This document shows positions 40,544 to 50,722 of a stretch of DNA of 64,000 nt, one piece after another. The stretch lies in NCBI GenBank assembly GCA_030248065.1, contig JASAMV010003635.1, positions 107,051-171,050 on the forward strand. Direction: 5' to 3'. The notes under the pieces were generated by a model that saw only the letters and a list, made by a program, of their open reading frames with translations, ran no database searches and had not been told where the DNA came from. The position numbers were made by a program, and so were the translations under genes. Numbering within the stretch: position 1 is the stretch's first letter; every line of letters begins with the position of its first letter. This DNA is from Rhynchonema sp. JSB1_4 (taxonomy: Eukaryota > Nematoda > Chromadorea > Monhysterida > Xyalidae).

Positions 40544-40919
40544 CGTGCTGCAGAACTGTTGCTGATTTCGCAGTGACTGACTAGAGATGGAGAGTTGTGT
40601 CCCTGGTGAGAAACCAACGCTGTTTTGCTTTGGTGCTGCTGCGGTGCAACAAGAAGCTAGAAAGTTTTTGTGCGCAGCGGAGCGGGTGATTTGTTGAACG
40701 ACAATTCGCAAAAGAACGAACGAAGATGGTGATTTTGGAGTTCGCAGATCGGATTGCGCTTCCTCCTTGCTTTTTTGTCTTTACAACGTTTTCAAGGTGA
40801 ATCCAGATTGCGACCCACGGAGGCGGCCTTGTATCAATTCATACAATCGCCGTCATTTTCTTTCCGACAGTTGCTGCAACTGATCACACTAGCGTTGGCC
40901 TCTGAAATCTAAGAACACA

Positions 40920-42190
40920 TTACGACGTCACCGACCAGGTTTTTTCAAAAATAGTCAGTGCTCAGTGGCGTGAATAACCCAAGCACATCCCCCCGATTTT
41001 GACCCAAAAGTGCCAAAATTAGTGTAAAATCAGTGGTTTTTACCTCAAATTACCCAAAATTCGCGCGATACGCGCGCAAATACTACGTTTTCACACGATT
41101 CCACACATAATAAAAACATTAAGCAGTAGGTATCCCCCTCTCCGGTATATACTGGCAGGCGGAAAAAAACCGGTTTTTTTCGAAAAAAAACCGAAAAAAA
41201 CCGTTTTTTTCCAAGACTCGAACACTTTTCCATTTATTTTTCCGTGGGTATATTTTCGGTTTTTGATCGAAAAAATATCGGTACTTTATTCCAATTTTTC
41301 CAAAAAATTGTGATGCAAAACTGATGAGTTTTTCGATTTCAGTGAAAAATTGGCTCGAGCACAAAAATTAGCCGGCCCAAAAAGCGTGTAAACCAGGTGT
41401 TTGCCACTGACTTCAACACTCTTCAAGAGCACTCTCGTCACTTCGAACAAATTTTGCACTGAAATTATTATATTGTTCGAAATTACGTTCCTAAGTACTG
41501 GAAAAGTATTTGAAAAAAACGGTTCTTTATGACAGTATAGCCCGGTACAGTAGGTATCCCCCTACAGAGTACCTCCAACACTGGGGGGACCCCCTAGGTA
41601 CACTAATTTCCCCGACCAAGGTACACTAGTACACTAATTTCCTCTCTGGATACACAAATTTCCCCAATTTTTGCCTAAAATGGCCATTTTTAGGCCTAAC
41701 ATGGGTTTTGCCTAAAATAGCCCATTTTTTCTAACGCTATCTGCCCCTCGGGTGGTACACTATCCCCCTATCTCCCCCTCCGGGTACACTATCTCCCCCA
41801 ATTTTTGCCTAAAATGGGCAGTTTAGGCCTAAAATGGGCATTTTTAGGCCTAAAATGTGTGATTCTCAGGTCAATGTTCTCAAAAGTCGCCAAAATACCC
41901 TTTTTATGAAGAACTTTTTTCCAAAAAGGGCAAAAATAGGTCAAATTCTCTACCTCAAAAAGTGACTTTTTCCCGAATTTGGGTCTTCCCCCCTCGGGGG
42001 TACACTATCTCCCCCTCCGAAAAAAAACGGGGGGTCCGCTATCTCCCCCTCCGGACCAGGAACTACACTGCAGGGAGGTACACTAATTTCCCCTCTGAAA
42101 AAGTATGGAGGTACACTAATTTCCCCTCCGAAAAAGTAGGGAGGTACACAAATTTCCCGCCGGACCACGAACTACACTGGTAGCTACACC
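40920..42190. repeat. hAT-like fragments with GTACAGTAGGTATCCCC and GTACACTAATTTCCCC words
   Basis: A CTCCAACACTG-ended element spans from about 41124 to 41590 and hosts 41148-41539. 41590-42181 has two overlapping CAGGAACTACACTG-ended units whose words are GTACACTAATTTCC and GTACACTATCTCCCC. The palindrome CGCGCGATACGCGCGC is near 41062. No gene. Confidence 0.65.
41148..41539. mobile_element. hAT-like MITE, TATACTGGCAGGC family, copy 2
   Basis: Left end TATACTGGCAGGCGG, right end GACAGTATA, flanks CTCCGGTA / GCCCGGTA (6 of 8). About 100 bp shorter than the SKP1-intron copy by internal deletion. Confidence 0.72.
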
Positions 42191-43089
42191 ACTGTCTTGG
42201 CAAAAAATGGAGCGACAACGGTGATTAAGGGGAATTGGGTTGTGTGAAACTCGTATTTGGCAATCTCGAGTTGCGAATTCGCCAGCTCAAGTGGCTAAAA
42301 ACCGTGTCAGCAATTCTATCTAATATAAGATACACATCTCTGGCGGTGCCCCAAAAAATCGGAAATCCACCCCCACCCGCACGCATATGCCACCCGCACC
42401 GGCAAGTGGGTGCCGTAAAGTCGGTATTGGAAGGCCGGCCTTCTATTTTTTCACTAGGGCCGTTTGGACGCGGCGGCGTTCTATAACTGGGGGTGGGGGC
42501 TGGGGGTTGTACCGTAAAAACCTAAATACAGCCCCCCGGAATAGAGCCCCCCGTAATACAGCCCCCCAAAAAGGGGTCAGTGAATTAATAGAGCCCCCCG
42601 GAATAGAGGGGTCCCCCCAATGGTACCCTACCCGCCCCGACCTGGTACGCTACCCCCTACCCGCCCCGCTCTGGTACCCTACCCCCCTACCCAGTGTAGT
42701 ACTTGGTCAGGGTGTTGACGATAGATAGATTGGGACCCGAAATGTGTTGACGATAGATAGATGACCCAAGTCCGAAATCTGGGGGGGGGGGTCGACCCAA
42801 ACTTGTTGACGATAGATAGATGGTGGGGGGGTCGCCAAAAATCAAGGTATAGTATAGTGTACTAAGTAGGTAATAATGTGTAAATTTACACATTATTACC
42901 TACTTAGTACACAATACTATACCTTGATTTTTGGCGACCCCCCCCCCTCCACCATCTATCTATCGTCAACAAGTTAGGGTCGACCCCTCCCCAGATTTCG
43001 GACTTGGGTCATCTATCTATTGTCAACACATTTCGGGTTCCAATCTATCTATCGTCGACACACTGACCAAGTACTACACTGATAGAGGC

Positions 43090-44451
43090 CAGGGTAGTAC
43101 TTGGGGGGGGGGGGGTGGGGGGGGTCCCCCCCCAAATTCATCTATCTATCGTCAACACTTTTTGATTTCATCTATCTATCGTCAACACTTATGGGCAAAT
43201 CTATCTATCGTCAACAAATTCTGGGAACAATCTATCTATCGTCAACACATTTCGACCCCAAAATGGGCATTTTTGCCTCAAAATGGCTCAAAATCGGTAT
43301 TTTTTGTTCCAAATAGGCAAAAAATCGCGCGCTACGCGCGGATTTAGTACATCTAAGTACATTTTCATTAGTATTTACACATTACTACCTACTTAGTACA
43401 CCATACTATACCTTGATTTTTGGCGACCCCCCCCCCCCACCATCTATCTATCGTCAACAAGTTTAGGTCGACCCCCCCCAGATGTCGGAATGGGGTCATC
43501 GATCTATCGTCAAAACATTTCGGGTCCCAATCAGAGATCGGAAACGGGCTGGCCCGGCCCGGCCCGGCCCGGCCCGGTACCTGGGCGGGGCCGCGATTTT
43601 GGAGTTGGTCGACCGGGCCGGGCCGGGCCGGGCCGGAGATTTGGGGGGACCGGGCCGGGCCGGGCCGAGCAGCCCGGCCCGGTCCGGCCCGGTATGCCTA
43701 AATTTGAACGAAATTACCATTTTTTGAACCAAAATTTTCAAAATTTTTGCGCTTCGCGCAATAAGATTTCCTAGTTCTTGATCTTTTCAGTCATCGTTTT
43801 GAAGAAAGAAGCAGTAGCTACCCATACCCAGGCCCTTGCTTTGCAGCAATCAACCTACTCCTGCTGTACCACCAAAAAAAGCCTGCCTGCAATCAACCTA
43901 CCTACTGTGGTAGTAAAATTTTAAAATTTATGTAAAATTTTATGTCTACATATTGATGAGAATGTACTCTTAAGCGCTAATTTCGCGCGTCAAGCGCGAT
44001 TTTTCGCCTATATGGAGTGAAAAATACCGATTTTAAACCATTTTGAGCCAAAAATTATACCATACCTACTACACTACTGTACCAACCGGGGTGGCGACTT
44101 ACGTACTGCATCAGGATGGCGCGTCAATCTACCTACCTACCCTTCCCCCCAGCTGTACCAACCAGTGAAAACAAGTATTCTGCAGAAAATTTTGGAATTT
44201 TTTTCAGCTTTTTGGACTTTTTTAGTTTTCAGCCCTTGAAAATTGGCTGACCGGGCCGGGCCGGGCCGGGCCGGGCCGACCTCAAGCCAAAACGGGCCGG
44301 GCCGGGCCGACCTGCAGCCCTCCACCGGGCCGGGCCGGGCCGGGCCGGACTTTTCGCCGACCGGGCCGGGCCGGGCCGACTTTACCCGGCCCGTTTCCGA
44401 TCTCTGGTCCCAATCTATCTATCGTCAACACCCTGACCAAGTACTACACTG
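43090..44451. mobile_element. hAT-like MITE with (ATCTATCTATCGTCAACA) words
   Basis: Ends CAGGGTAGTACTTGG / CCAAGTACTACACTG are flanked by perfect ATAGAGGC (43082-43089, 44452-44459). The word occurs many times. Palindrome CGCGCGCTACGCGCG at 43327-43341. It carries 43532-44406. A second copy with the same terminus lies just left (about 42691-43081). Confidence 0.87.
43532..44406. mobile_element. hAT-like MITE, CAGAGATCGGAAACGGGC family with (GGGCC)n
   Basis: Inverted ends are flanked by perfect GTCCCAAT (43524-43531, 44407-44414). GGGCC arrays lie at both ends, and an unrelated truncated repeat (about 43810-44165, TACTGTACCA words) sits in the middle. Confidence 0.85.
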
Positions 44452-44467
44452 ATAGAGGCCCCCCCGG

Positions 44468-44907
44468 CAGTGGGTGTAGCTACCCAGGCGGGGCGGCAAC
44501 CTACTGTACCACCCAAAATGCGGGGCGGCAACCTACCTACTGTACCAGCCGAGCTAGGGGGGGGGTCGTACCACTTGGGGGGGGGGGGGTCATCTGGAAA
44601 CCGAAATTTTTTATGTCTAAATACTGAAGAAAATGTGGCCTAAAACACTAATTTCGCGCGCAGCGCGCGATTTTTCGCCTATTTGCAGACAAATATGCTA
44701 ATTTTATGCAATTTTAAGCCAAAAAGAATGTTTTGGGTGAAAAGTTAAGTGGGGCGGCAACCTACCTACTGTACCAGGGGAGGGGCGGCAACCTACCTAC
44801 TGTACCAGGGGAGGGGCGGCAACCTACCTACTGTACCAGGCGAGGGGCGGCAACCTACCTACTGTACCTAGGGGGGGACCCCCCCCACCCCCCCAGCTAC
44901 ACCACTG
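44468..44907. mobile_element. hAT-like MITE, CAGTGGTGTAGC family, copy 1
   Basis: Ends CAGTGGGTGTAGCTACCC / CAGCTACACCACTG are flanked by perfect CCCCCCGG. Words GGCGGCAACCTACCTACTGT occur near both ends. Palindrome CGCGCGCAGCGCGCG at 44655-44669. Other copies: 47358, 48100, 49719. Confidence 0.87.
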
Positions 44908-45357
44908 CCCCCCGGACGAGAGCCCCCCCCCGTAATAGAGCCCCCCAAAATGGGGTCAGTGAGTTAATAGAGCCCCCCTTCTATTTAGGTTTTTACGGTA
45001 GATAGATGAAATCAAAAAGTGTTGACGATAGATAGATGAATTTGGGGGGACCCCCCCCCCCACCCCCCCCCAAGTACTACCCTGAGCGTCGGTCCTCCCA
45101 ACATGCACGGCAACCAATTTTCCAAATTTTCTTTCTCCAATGCTCCAGTCCTCCGCTCTGCGTGGGACCGACTAAAAGATTAGAGAAATGCATTAGGAGA
45201 TAAAAATCTTTGGAAAATCATCCAGGTGCCCTTGATCATCAGGTTTAACCGTTACACGCAGCTGGCTGTGTGTGTGCATTAGTTAATACACGTGTGTGTG
45301 TATTAGACAGCAGCAGCGCTAAACATAAATACCAGTGGATAGACGGCAGTGTGTGTC

Positions 45358-45430
45358 GGCTGGATGGCTCAGTGGTAAAGGCGTTGGACTCGTGCCTGTG
45401 GGACCCCTGGTTCGAGCCCCGCCGGCGCCG
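45358..45430 (+). repeat. tRNA-like sequence (Pol III A and B boxes), SINE head or tRNA pseudogene
   Basis: An A box TGGCTCAGTGG (45365-45375) and a B box GGTTCGAGCCC (45409-45419) are spaced as in a tRNA. Acceptor and anticodon stems do not pair well (TTGGA opposite CTGTG; GGCTGGA opposite CGGCGCC), so it is not called a functional tRNA. A T-rich tract follows at once. Confidence 0.6.
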
Positions 45431-45526
45431 TGAAATTTTTTTGTTTTTTTTGGCTTTTTTGGTTTAAACTAATTTATACATGCACAAAATGATGAGAAAT
45501 AGTGCTTATAACAGTAAAATCGGGGT

Positions 45527-45960
45527 CAGTGTTGGTGGTGGGGGTTTTTGGGGGGTTAGCCCCCCCCCAGTACAGTAGGTATCCCCCCTCGCCTGGTACA
45601 GTAGGTATCCCCCCGATGTTTGGCATGGTACAGTAGGTATCCCCCCGATTTTCACCCCGGTACAGTAAGTATCCCCCCCCGATTTTGCCCCAAAAGTGCC
45701 AATTTTTGACCAAAATGGCCAAAATTAGTGTAAAATCAGTGGTTTTTGCCTCAAATTACCCAAAATTCGCGCGCTACGCGCGCAAATACTACGTTTTCAC
45801 ACGATTCCACACATAATAAACACATTAAAAATTTTCACCCCAAAACCTACCCCCTAGGTACATAACCCTCCCCAGGCCATCGGCTCTGGTACAGTAGGTA
45901 TCCCCCCTCTCCGAGCGCGGTACAGTAGGTATCCCCCCCTCCAGAGTACCTCCAACACTG
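45527..45960. mobile_element. hAT-like MITE, CAGTGTTGG family with GTACAGTAGGTATCCCC words
   Basis: Ends CAGTGTTGGTGG / CCTCCAACACTG are flanked by perfect ATCGGGGT (45519-45526, 45961-45968). Palindrome CGCGCGCTACGCGCGC at 45768-45783. Confidence 0.88.
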
Positions 45961-46015
45961 ATCGGGGTTGGGGTGTCAAAACATAGCCATCATTTTTTGT
46001 TTGTTTCATTCAGCT

Positions 46016-46510
46016 TGGGCTTAGGCTTAGGCTTGGGATTGGGCTTAGGCTTAGGCCCAGTGTAGTTCCTGGTCCGGAGGGGGAACAGACGTACCCTCCA
46101 CTATTTTCGGAGGGGGAACAGACGTACCTACCTGGGGGGGGGGGAAGGGGGGGGGGGAAGTCCCAATTTGGGGGGGGGGGACGGAAAAAAGTCATTTTTT
46201 GAGGTCGAAAAATTGGACTATTTTTGCCTTTTTTTGCGAAAAATCCCCTATAAAAAGGGTATTTTGGCGTTTTTTTGGAGGTTTCACCTAAAGTTTACCT
46301 ATTTTTGGCCTAAAAATGCCTATTTTGGGCCTAAATTTGCCCATTTTAGGACAAAATTGGGGGGAGCAGACGTACCCGGAGGGGGAACAGTGGGGCAGGC
46401 GTACCTCGGAGGGGGAACAGACGTACCCGAGGGGGGGGGGTCCCCCCCCCCCCCTCCCCCCCCCCAGGAACTACACTGCTTAGGCCTAGGCTTCTTAGGC
46501 TTGTGCTTAA
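46016..46510. repeat. Degenerate TTAGGC-like tract, split by a transposon
   Basis: GGGCTTAGGCTTAGGC-type repeats at 46016-46057 continue after the insertion at 46479-46510. Similar CCTAAG runs lie at 47078-47205. TTAGGC is the nematode telomere unit. Here it is short, impure and internal. Confidence 0.5.
46058..46478. mobile_element. hAT-like MITE, CAGTGTAGTTCC family (GTACGTCTG word)
   Basis: Ends CAGTGTAGTTCCTGG / CCAGGAACTACACTG are flanked by perfect CTTAGGCC (46050-46057, 46479-46486). Words GTACGTCTGTTCCCCCTCC occur in inverted orientation near both ends. Confidence 0.9.
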
Positions 46511-47357
46511 ACGTAATCTGAAGCGGCTGGCCTCAAAACGCCGTTTTCTGCCTTTTATAGGCGTGGATTTTCCAAAGATTTTTATCTCCTCTTGAGAAAT
46601 GCACACACAGCCAGCTGCGTGTGCGGTTAAACCTGATGATCAAGGGCACCTGGATGATTTTCCAAAGATTTTTATCTCCTAATGGTCAAAGAAGCCTTGG
46701 CCATAGGTTGAACGAAAGAGAAATATTAGAAATACAATACAGTGTTGGATTCCGTTTCTGTGCATTCTATATCCCGGTCCCGTTGGAATTGGAAAAACGT
46801 CAATCACCAGAGATTAGCATCGGGCCCGGCTCGATTTTAGGGTCAAAGGAAAAATTCGTCCCAAAAGCCAAAATTTGCAAAATTTTCTTGGCGAACCATG
46901 GGTTGATGGAAGACTCATTACTGTTGTAATCAGTTTATCCTGCAGAGGCTCTGGCGGGAAGACTCATTATTTCTTTGAAAATAAAACGGATTAAACGGAA
47001 TCCCCGTAATGAGTTTTCCCCCCAGGGCCGTTTCCCAGGAAGACTCATTATGCATGTTGTGTGTGCCCGGCGTGTATTCAGCCTTAGCCTAAGCCTAAGT
47101 TTAAGCCTGAGCCAAGACTGAAGCCAACATATATGCTTAAACGTGAGCGTAAGCCTAAGCCTAAGCCTGAGCTCAAGCCTGAGCCCAAACATTGGTTCAG
47201 GACCAAGATCCAGCTAGATTCCGTTTAATCCGTTTTATTTTCAAAAATCCGTAATGAGTCTTCCCCCCCTGCACGCAAAAATCCGTTTAATCCTGTTAAT
47301 CCGTTTAATCCGTTTTATTCATAATGAGTCTTCCCGGCACGGAACCATGTTTACCAT
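46487..47357. other. Unassigned sequence with repeated AATGAGTCTTCC motif
   Basis: No gene recognised. AAGACTCATTA / TAATGAGTCTTCC recurs at about 46905, 46965, 47040, 47255 and 47325, alongside ATCCGTTTAATCC repeats. It looks like overlapping degenerate elements. Confidence 0.4.
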
Positions 47358-47770
47358 CAGTGGTGTAGCTACCCAGGCGGGGCGGCAACCTACTGTACCA
47401 CCCAAAATGCGGGGCGGCAACCTACCTACTGTACCGGTCGAGCTAGGGGGGGGGGGGGGGTCGTACCACGTGGGGGGGGTCATCTGGAAACCGAAATTTT
47501 TTATGTCTAAATACTGAAGAAAATGTGGCCTAAAACACTAATTTCGCGCGCAGCGCGCGATTTTTCGCCTATTTGCAGACAAATATGCTAATTTTATGCA
47601 ATTTTAAGCCAAAAATGAATGTTTTGGGTGAAAAGTTAGGTGGGGCGGCAACCTACCTACTGTACCAGGGGAGGGGCGGCAACCTACCTACTGTACCAGG
47701 CGAGGGGCGGCAACCTACCTACTGTACCTAGGGGGGGACCCCCCACTCCCCCCCCCCAGCTACACCATTG
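47358..47770. mobile_element. hAT-like MITE, CAGTGGTGTAGC family, copy 2
   Basis: Flanked by perfect TTTACCAT (47350-47357, 47771-47778). Same words as copy 1. Palindrome at 47545-47559. Confidence 0.9.
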
Positions 47771-48099
47771 TTTACCATCCTTAAAGGTTTAAATTCCAAA
47801 ATTGTCAGAAATCTGGGGCGACCATTTCCACCGCCAATTTTGAAGTTCTGGCCCTGCAATTAACCCTTCCTGGAAACAAATTGGGTGTCACTGTCGTTTA
47901 CCGCCCCCCAGGTTCTCTTCTGGTTCCCCACTGAGTGTAGAAGGTTTTTCGACGTGTTCAGTAAGACTCTGGTGATTGGGGATTCTGCTGTGGTTTTCGG
48001 CAGTGTACCGTAAAAACCTAAATAGAGCCCCCCGGAATAGAGCCCCCTCGGAATATCGATCGAAAATAACACCGGATTTGGAACGCTCTCGGTGAGAAA

Positions 48100-48913
48100 C
48101 AATGGTGTAGCTGGGGGGGAGTGGGCCCCCCCTAGGTACAGTAGGTAGGTTGCCGCCCCTCGCCTGGTACAGTAGGTAGGTTGCCACCCCTCCCCTGGTA
48201 CAGTAGGTAGATTGCCGCCCCACCTAACTTTTCACCCAAAACATTCATTTTTGGCCGAAAATTGCATAAAATTAGCATATTTGTCTGCAAATAGGCGAAA
48301 AATCGCGCGCTGCGCGCGAAATTAGTTTTTTAGGCCACATTTTCTTCAGTATTTAGACATAAAAAATTTCGGTTTCCAGATGACCCCCCCAAGTGCTGCG
48401 ACCCAGTGTAGTTCCTGGGGGGGGGTGGGGGGGGTCCCCCCCCCTAAGGTACACTAACCGCCGCGACCAAGGTACACTAGTACACTAACCGCCGCGCCAG
48501 GTACACTAACCGCCTCAATTTTTGCCTAAAATTGGCATTTTTAGGCCTAAAATGGGCATTTTTAGGCCTAAAATGAGTGATTTTTAGGTCAATGATGTCA
48601 AAAGTCGCCAAAATACCCTTTTTATGAAGAATTTTTTCCAAAAAGGGGCAAAAATCGGTCAAATTTTCTACCCCAAAAAGTGACTTTTTCCTGGATTTGG
48701 GTCTTCCCCCCCCCCCCCCTGCCCCCCCCCCCGAGGTACACTAACCGCCGCACGGAAAAAAGGGGTAGGTACACTAACCGCCGCGCCGGACCAGGAACTA
48801 CACTGCTGCGACCCCCCCCCTAGCTCGGCCGGTACAGTAGGTAGGTTGCCGCCCCGCATTTTGGGTGGTGTGGTACAGTAGGTTGCCGCCCCGCCTGGGT
48901 AGCTACACCACTG
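48100..48913. mobile_element. hAT-like MITE, CAGTGGTGTAGC family, copy 3
   Basis: Inverted relative to copies 1 and 2; perfect GTGAGAAA flanks (48092-48099, 48914-48921). Palindrome at 48304-48318. Contains 48404-48805. Confidence 0.9.
48404..48805. mobile_element. hAT-like MITE, CAGTGTAGTTCC family (GTACACTAACCGCC word)
   Basis: Perfect CTGCGACC flanks (48396-48403, 48806-48813). It is the innermost of the stack in the LINE fragment. Confidence 0.9.
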
Positions 48914-49280
48914 GTGAGAAACGAAAATAATTTTTTGAAAATGGGGTCAGTGAATTAATAGAGCCCCCCCCCCTTGTATTTAGGTTTTTACGGTAGTTCC
49001 TGGTCCGGAGGGGGAGCAGGCGGTACCCCCCTTTTTTCGGAGGGGGAACAGACGTACCCACCTGGGGGGGAAGGGGGGGAGGACCCAAATTTGGAGAAAA
49101 GTCATTTTTTGAGGTCGAAAATTTGGCTCATTTTTGCCCCTTTTAGGAAAAAAATCTCAATAAAAAGGGTATTTTGGCGATTTTTGACGACATTGACCTA
49201 AAAATCACTCATTTTATGCCTAGAAATGCCTATTTTAGGCCAAAATTTGCCTATTTTAGGTAAAAATTGGGGGAGCAGAC

Positions 49281-49698
49281 TATACTTGCGTATTTTTCCG
49301 CAAAATATATTTTTGAAAAAAAACCGTTTTTTTCCGGAAAAGAACCGTTTTTTTCCAAATATTTTTCCAGTACTTAAGGATACCCATGGTCCAAAAACGC
49401 CTATTTTGGAGAAAATTTTGTCTGGAAATGGCCTGAAACAGGCTAAAAATGCACCTGGAGATTAAAAAGTGCTCATTTTGAACTGTTTAGCACCGATTTA
49501 CATTGGTTTTGACAACATCCTTTCGCAACCTTTGAAAATATTTCGGAAATTTTTGGAAAAAAACGGTTTTTTTCCAAAAGTAGCCACTTGGAAAAATTTC
49601 CGGAAAAATAAAAACGTATTTTTCCGGGCCTCGGAAAAAAACGGTTTTTTTCGGTTTTTTTCCGAAAAAAAGCGGTTTTTTTCCGGCCCGCAAGTACA
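49281..49698. mobile_element. hAT-like MITE, TATACTTGCG family
   Basis: Ends TATACTTGCG / CGCAAGTACA; flanks GAGCAGAC / GAGCAGGC (7 of 8). The body has AACCGTTTTTTTCCGG-type words near both ends, like the TATACTGGCAGGC family. Confidence 0.75.
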
Positions 49699-49718
49699 GA
49701 GCAGGCGTACCCGGAGGG

Positions 49719-50133
49719 CAGTGGTGTAGCTACCCAGGCGGGGCGGCAACCTACTGTACCACCCAAAATGCGGGGCGGCAACCTACCTACTGTACCAGCC
49801 GAGCCAGGGGGGGGTCATCTGGAAACCGAAATTTTTTATGTCTAAATACTGAAGAAAATGTGGCCTAAAACACTAATTTCGCGCGCAGCGCGCGATTTTT
49901 CGCCTATTTGCAGACAAATATGCTAATTTTATGCAATTTTAAGCCAAAAAGAATGTTTTGGGTGAAAAGTTAAGTGGGGCGGCAACCTACCTACTGTACC
50001 AGGGGAGGGGCGGCAACCTACCTACTGTACCAGGGGAGGGGCGGCAGCCTACCTACTGTACCAGGCGAGGGGCGGCAACCTACCTACTGTACCTAGGGGG
50101 GGACCCCCCACTCCCCCCCCAGCTACACCATTG
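49719..50133. mobile_element. hAT-like MITE, CAGTGGTGTAGC family, copy 4
   Basis: Perfect CCGGAGGG flanks (49711-49718, 50134-50141). Palindrome at 49880-49894. Nearly the same length (415 bp) as copy 2, suggesting recent spread. Confidence 0.9.
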
Positions 50134-50301
50134 CCGGAGGGGGAACAGTGGGGCAGGCGTACCATCGAGGGGGAACAGACGTACCCGAGGGGGGGACCCC
50201 CTCCCCCCAGGAACTACACTGGTTTTCGGAGATTTTAACTTCCCATCCATCAACTGGCAAAATAATACAGCAGTTTCCCCTCTCTCGAGAGACTTCCTGG
50301 A

Positions 50302-50711
50302 CAGTGTAGTGGCAGGCCCATGTGTGGGAGGTAAGTATGATGCGGGGTTGGGACCGGAAGCGTGACTGAGAGGTATGATTTTGGTCACCCAAAAACGCGA
50401 AAAAACACCGTTTTTGTGATACAATTTTGGCCAAAAAATGAGGTAAAAATAGCACTTTTTCCAAATTTTCGCCGAAAATCGCCTAAAAATAGGTATTATG
50501 GATGGGTTTCGCGCGATTTTTGGGAAAATAAGGTCGAAAAACACCGATTTTTGCCTTAAAAAGGTATAAAATTGCTTGTGAGAGGTATGATTTGGAGTTG
50601 TGAGAGGTAAGTACTCAACCCCCCCAACCCCCCCTCGGGTTTTGTGGTAGGTAAATACTGAGAGGGGGGTAACCCCCCAACCCCCCCCCCCCCCCCCCCG
50701 CCACTACTATG
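50302..50711. mobile_element. hAT-like MITE, CAGTGTAGTGGC family, unoccupied copy
   Basis: Ends CAGTGTAGTGGC / GCCACTACTATG are flanked by perfect TTCCTGGA (50294-50301, 50712-50719), in the LINE fragment. It is the inverse of 7726-8593 and lacks the GTGTCGG-word insertion, keeping the single CTCACAAC target. Confidence 0.9.
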
Positions 50712-50722
50712 TTCCTGGACAC

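Larger units (their letters stand above)
42512..44998. mobile_element. TA-class element CCGTAAAAACC with nested hAT-like insertions
   Basis: Ends CCGTAAAAACCTAAATA / ATTTAGGTTTTTACGG lie between TA at 42510-42511 and 44999-45000. The host element is interrupted by at least 43090-44451 (itself holding 43532-44406) and 44468-44907. Another copy with the same ends is 48008-48993. Confidence 0.75.
48008..48993. mobile_element. TA-class element inserted in a hAT-like terminus
   Basis: Ends CCGTAAAAACCTAAATA / TATTTAGGTTTTTACGG lie between TA at 48006-48007 and 48994-48995. Removing it restores CAGTGTAGTTCCTGG. It contains 48100-48913. Confidence 0.9.
48001..50221. mobile_element. hAT-like MITE in LINE fragment, itself carrying four insertions
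   Basis: The outer ends are CAGTG...CCAGGAACTACACTG with perfect target duplication GTTTTCGG (47993-48000, 50222-50229). It is interrupted by 48008-48993 inside the left terminus, 49281-49698 and 49719-50133. Its own words are GTACGTCTGTTCCCCC-like. Confidence 0.88.
47800..50301 (+). pseudogene. LINE endonuclease-domain fragment split by transposons
   Basis: Two pieces belong together: about 47820-48000 and 50222-50301. The first reads VLALQLTLPGNKLGVTVVYR then PPG in one frame; after an in-frame stop/shift, the reading runs to VVFG. The second continues with GDFNFPSINWQ and SRDFLD. VYRPPG and GDFN are hallmarks of the AP-endonuclease domain of non-LTR retrotransposons. The 8-bp duplication GTTTTCGG marks the split. 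No reverse transcriptase is seen nearby. It is dead: stop codons and at least two insertions. Confidence 0.75.

Noticed and set aside
40544..40711. N-terminal extension of BLCAP to the upstream in-frame ATG
   Set aside because: Family similarity starts exactly at MYCLQ and the upstream residues show no conserved feature; more likely 5' UTR.
43420..43741. Gly/Pro/Arg/Ala-rich ORFs resembling collagen-like or low-complexity proteins
   Set aside because: They translate the GGGCC arrays of a MITE with clear ends and target duplication; the same happens at 4.25-4.6, 25.7-26.0 and 44.2-44.4 kb.
42690..45080. Regularly repeated CTATCTATCGTCAACAC units that look like a CRISPR array
   Set aside because: Units are inverted between the two ends, spacers are not of constant length, and the genome is animal; they are subterminal words of MITEs.
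45358..45430. Functional tRNA gene
   Set aside because: Acceptor and anticodon stems do not pair; only the promoter boxes are intact.
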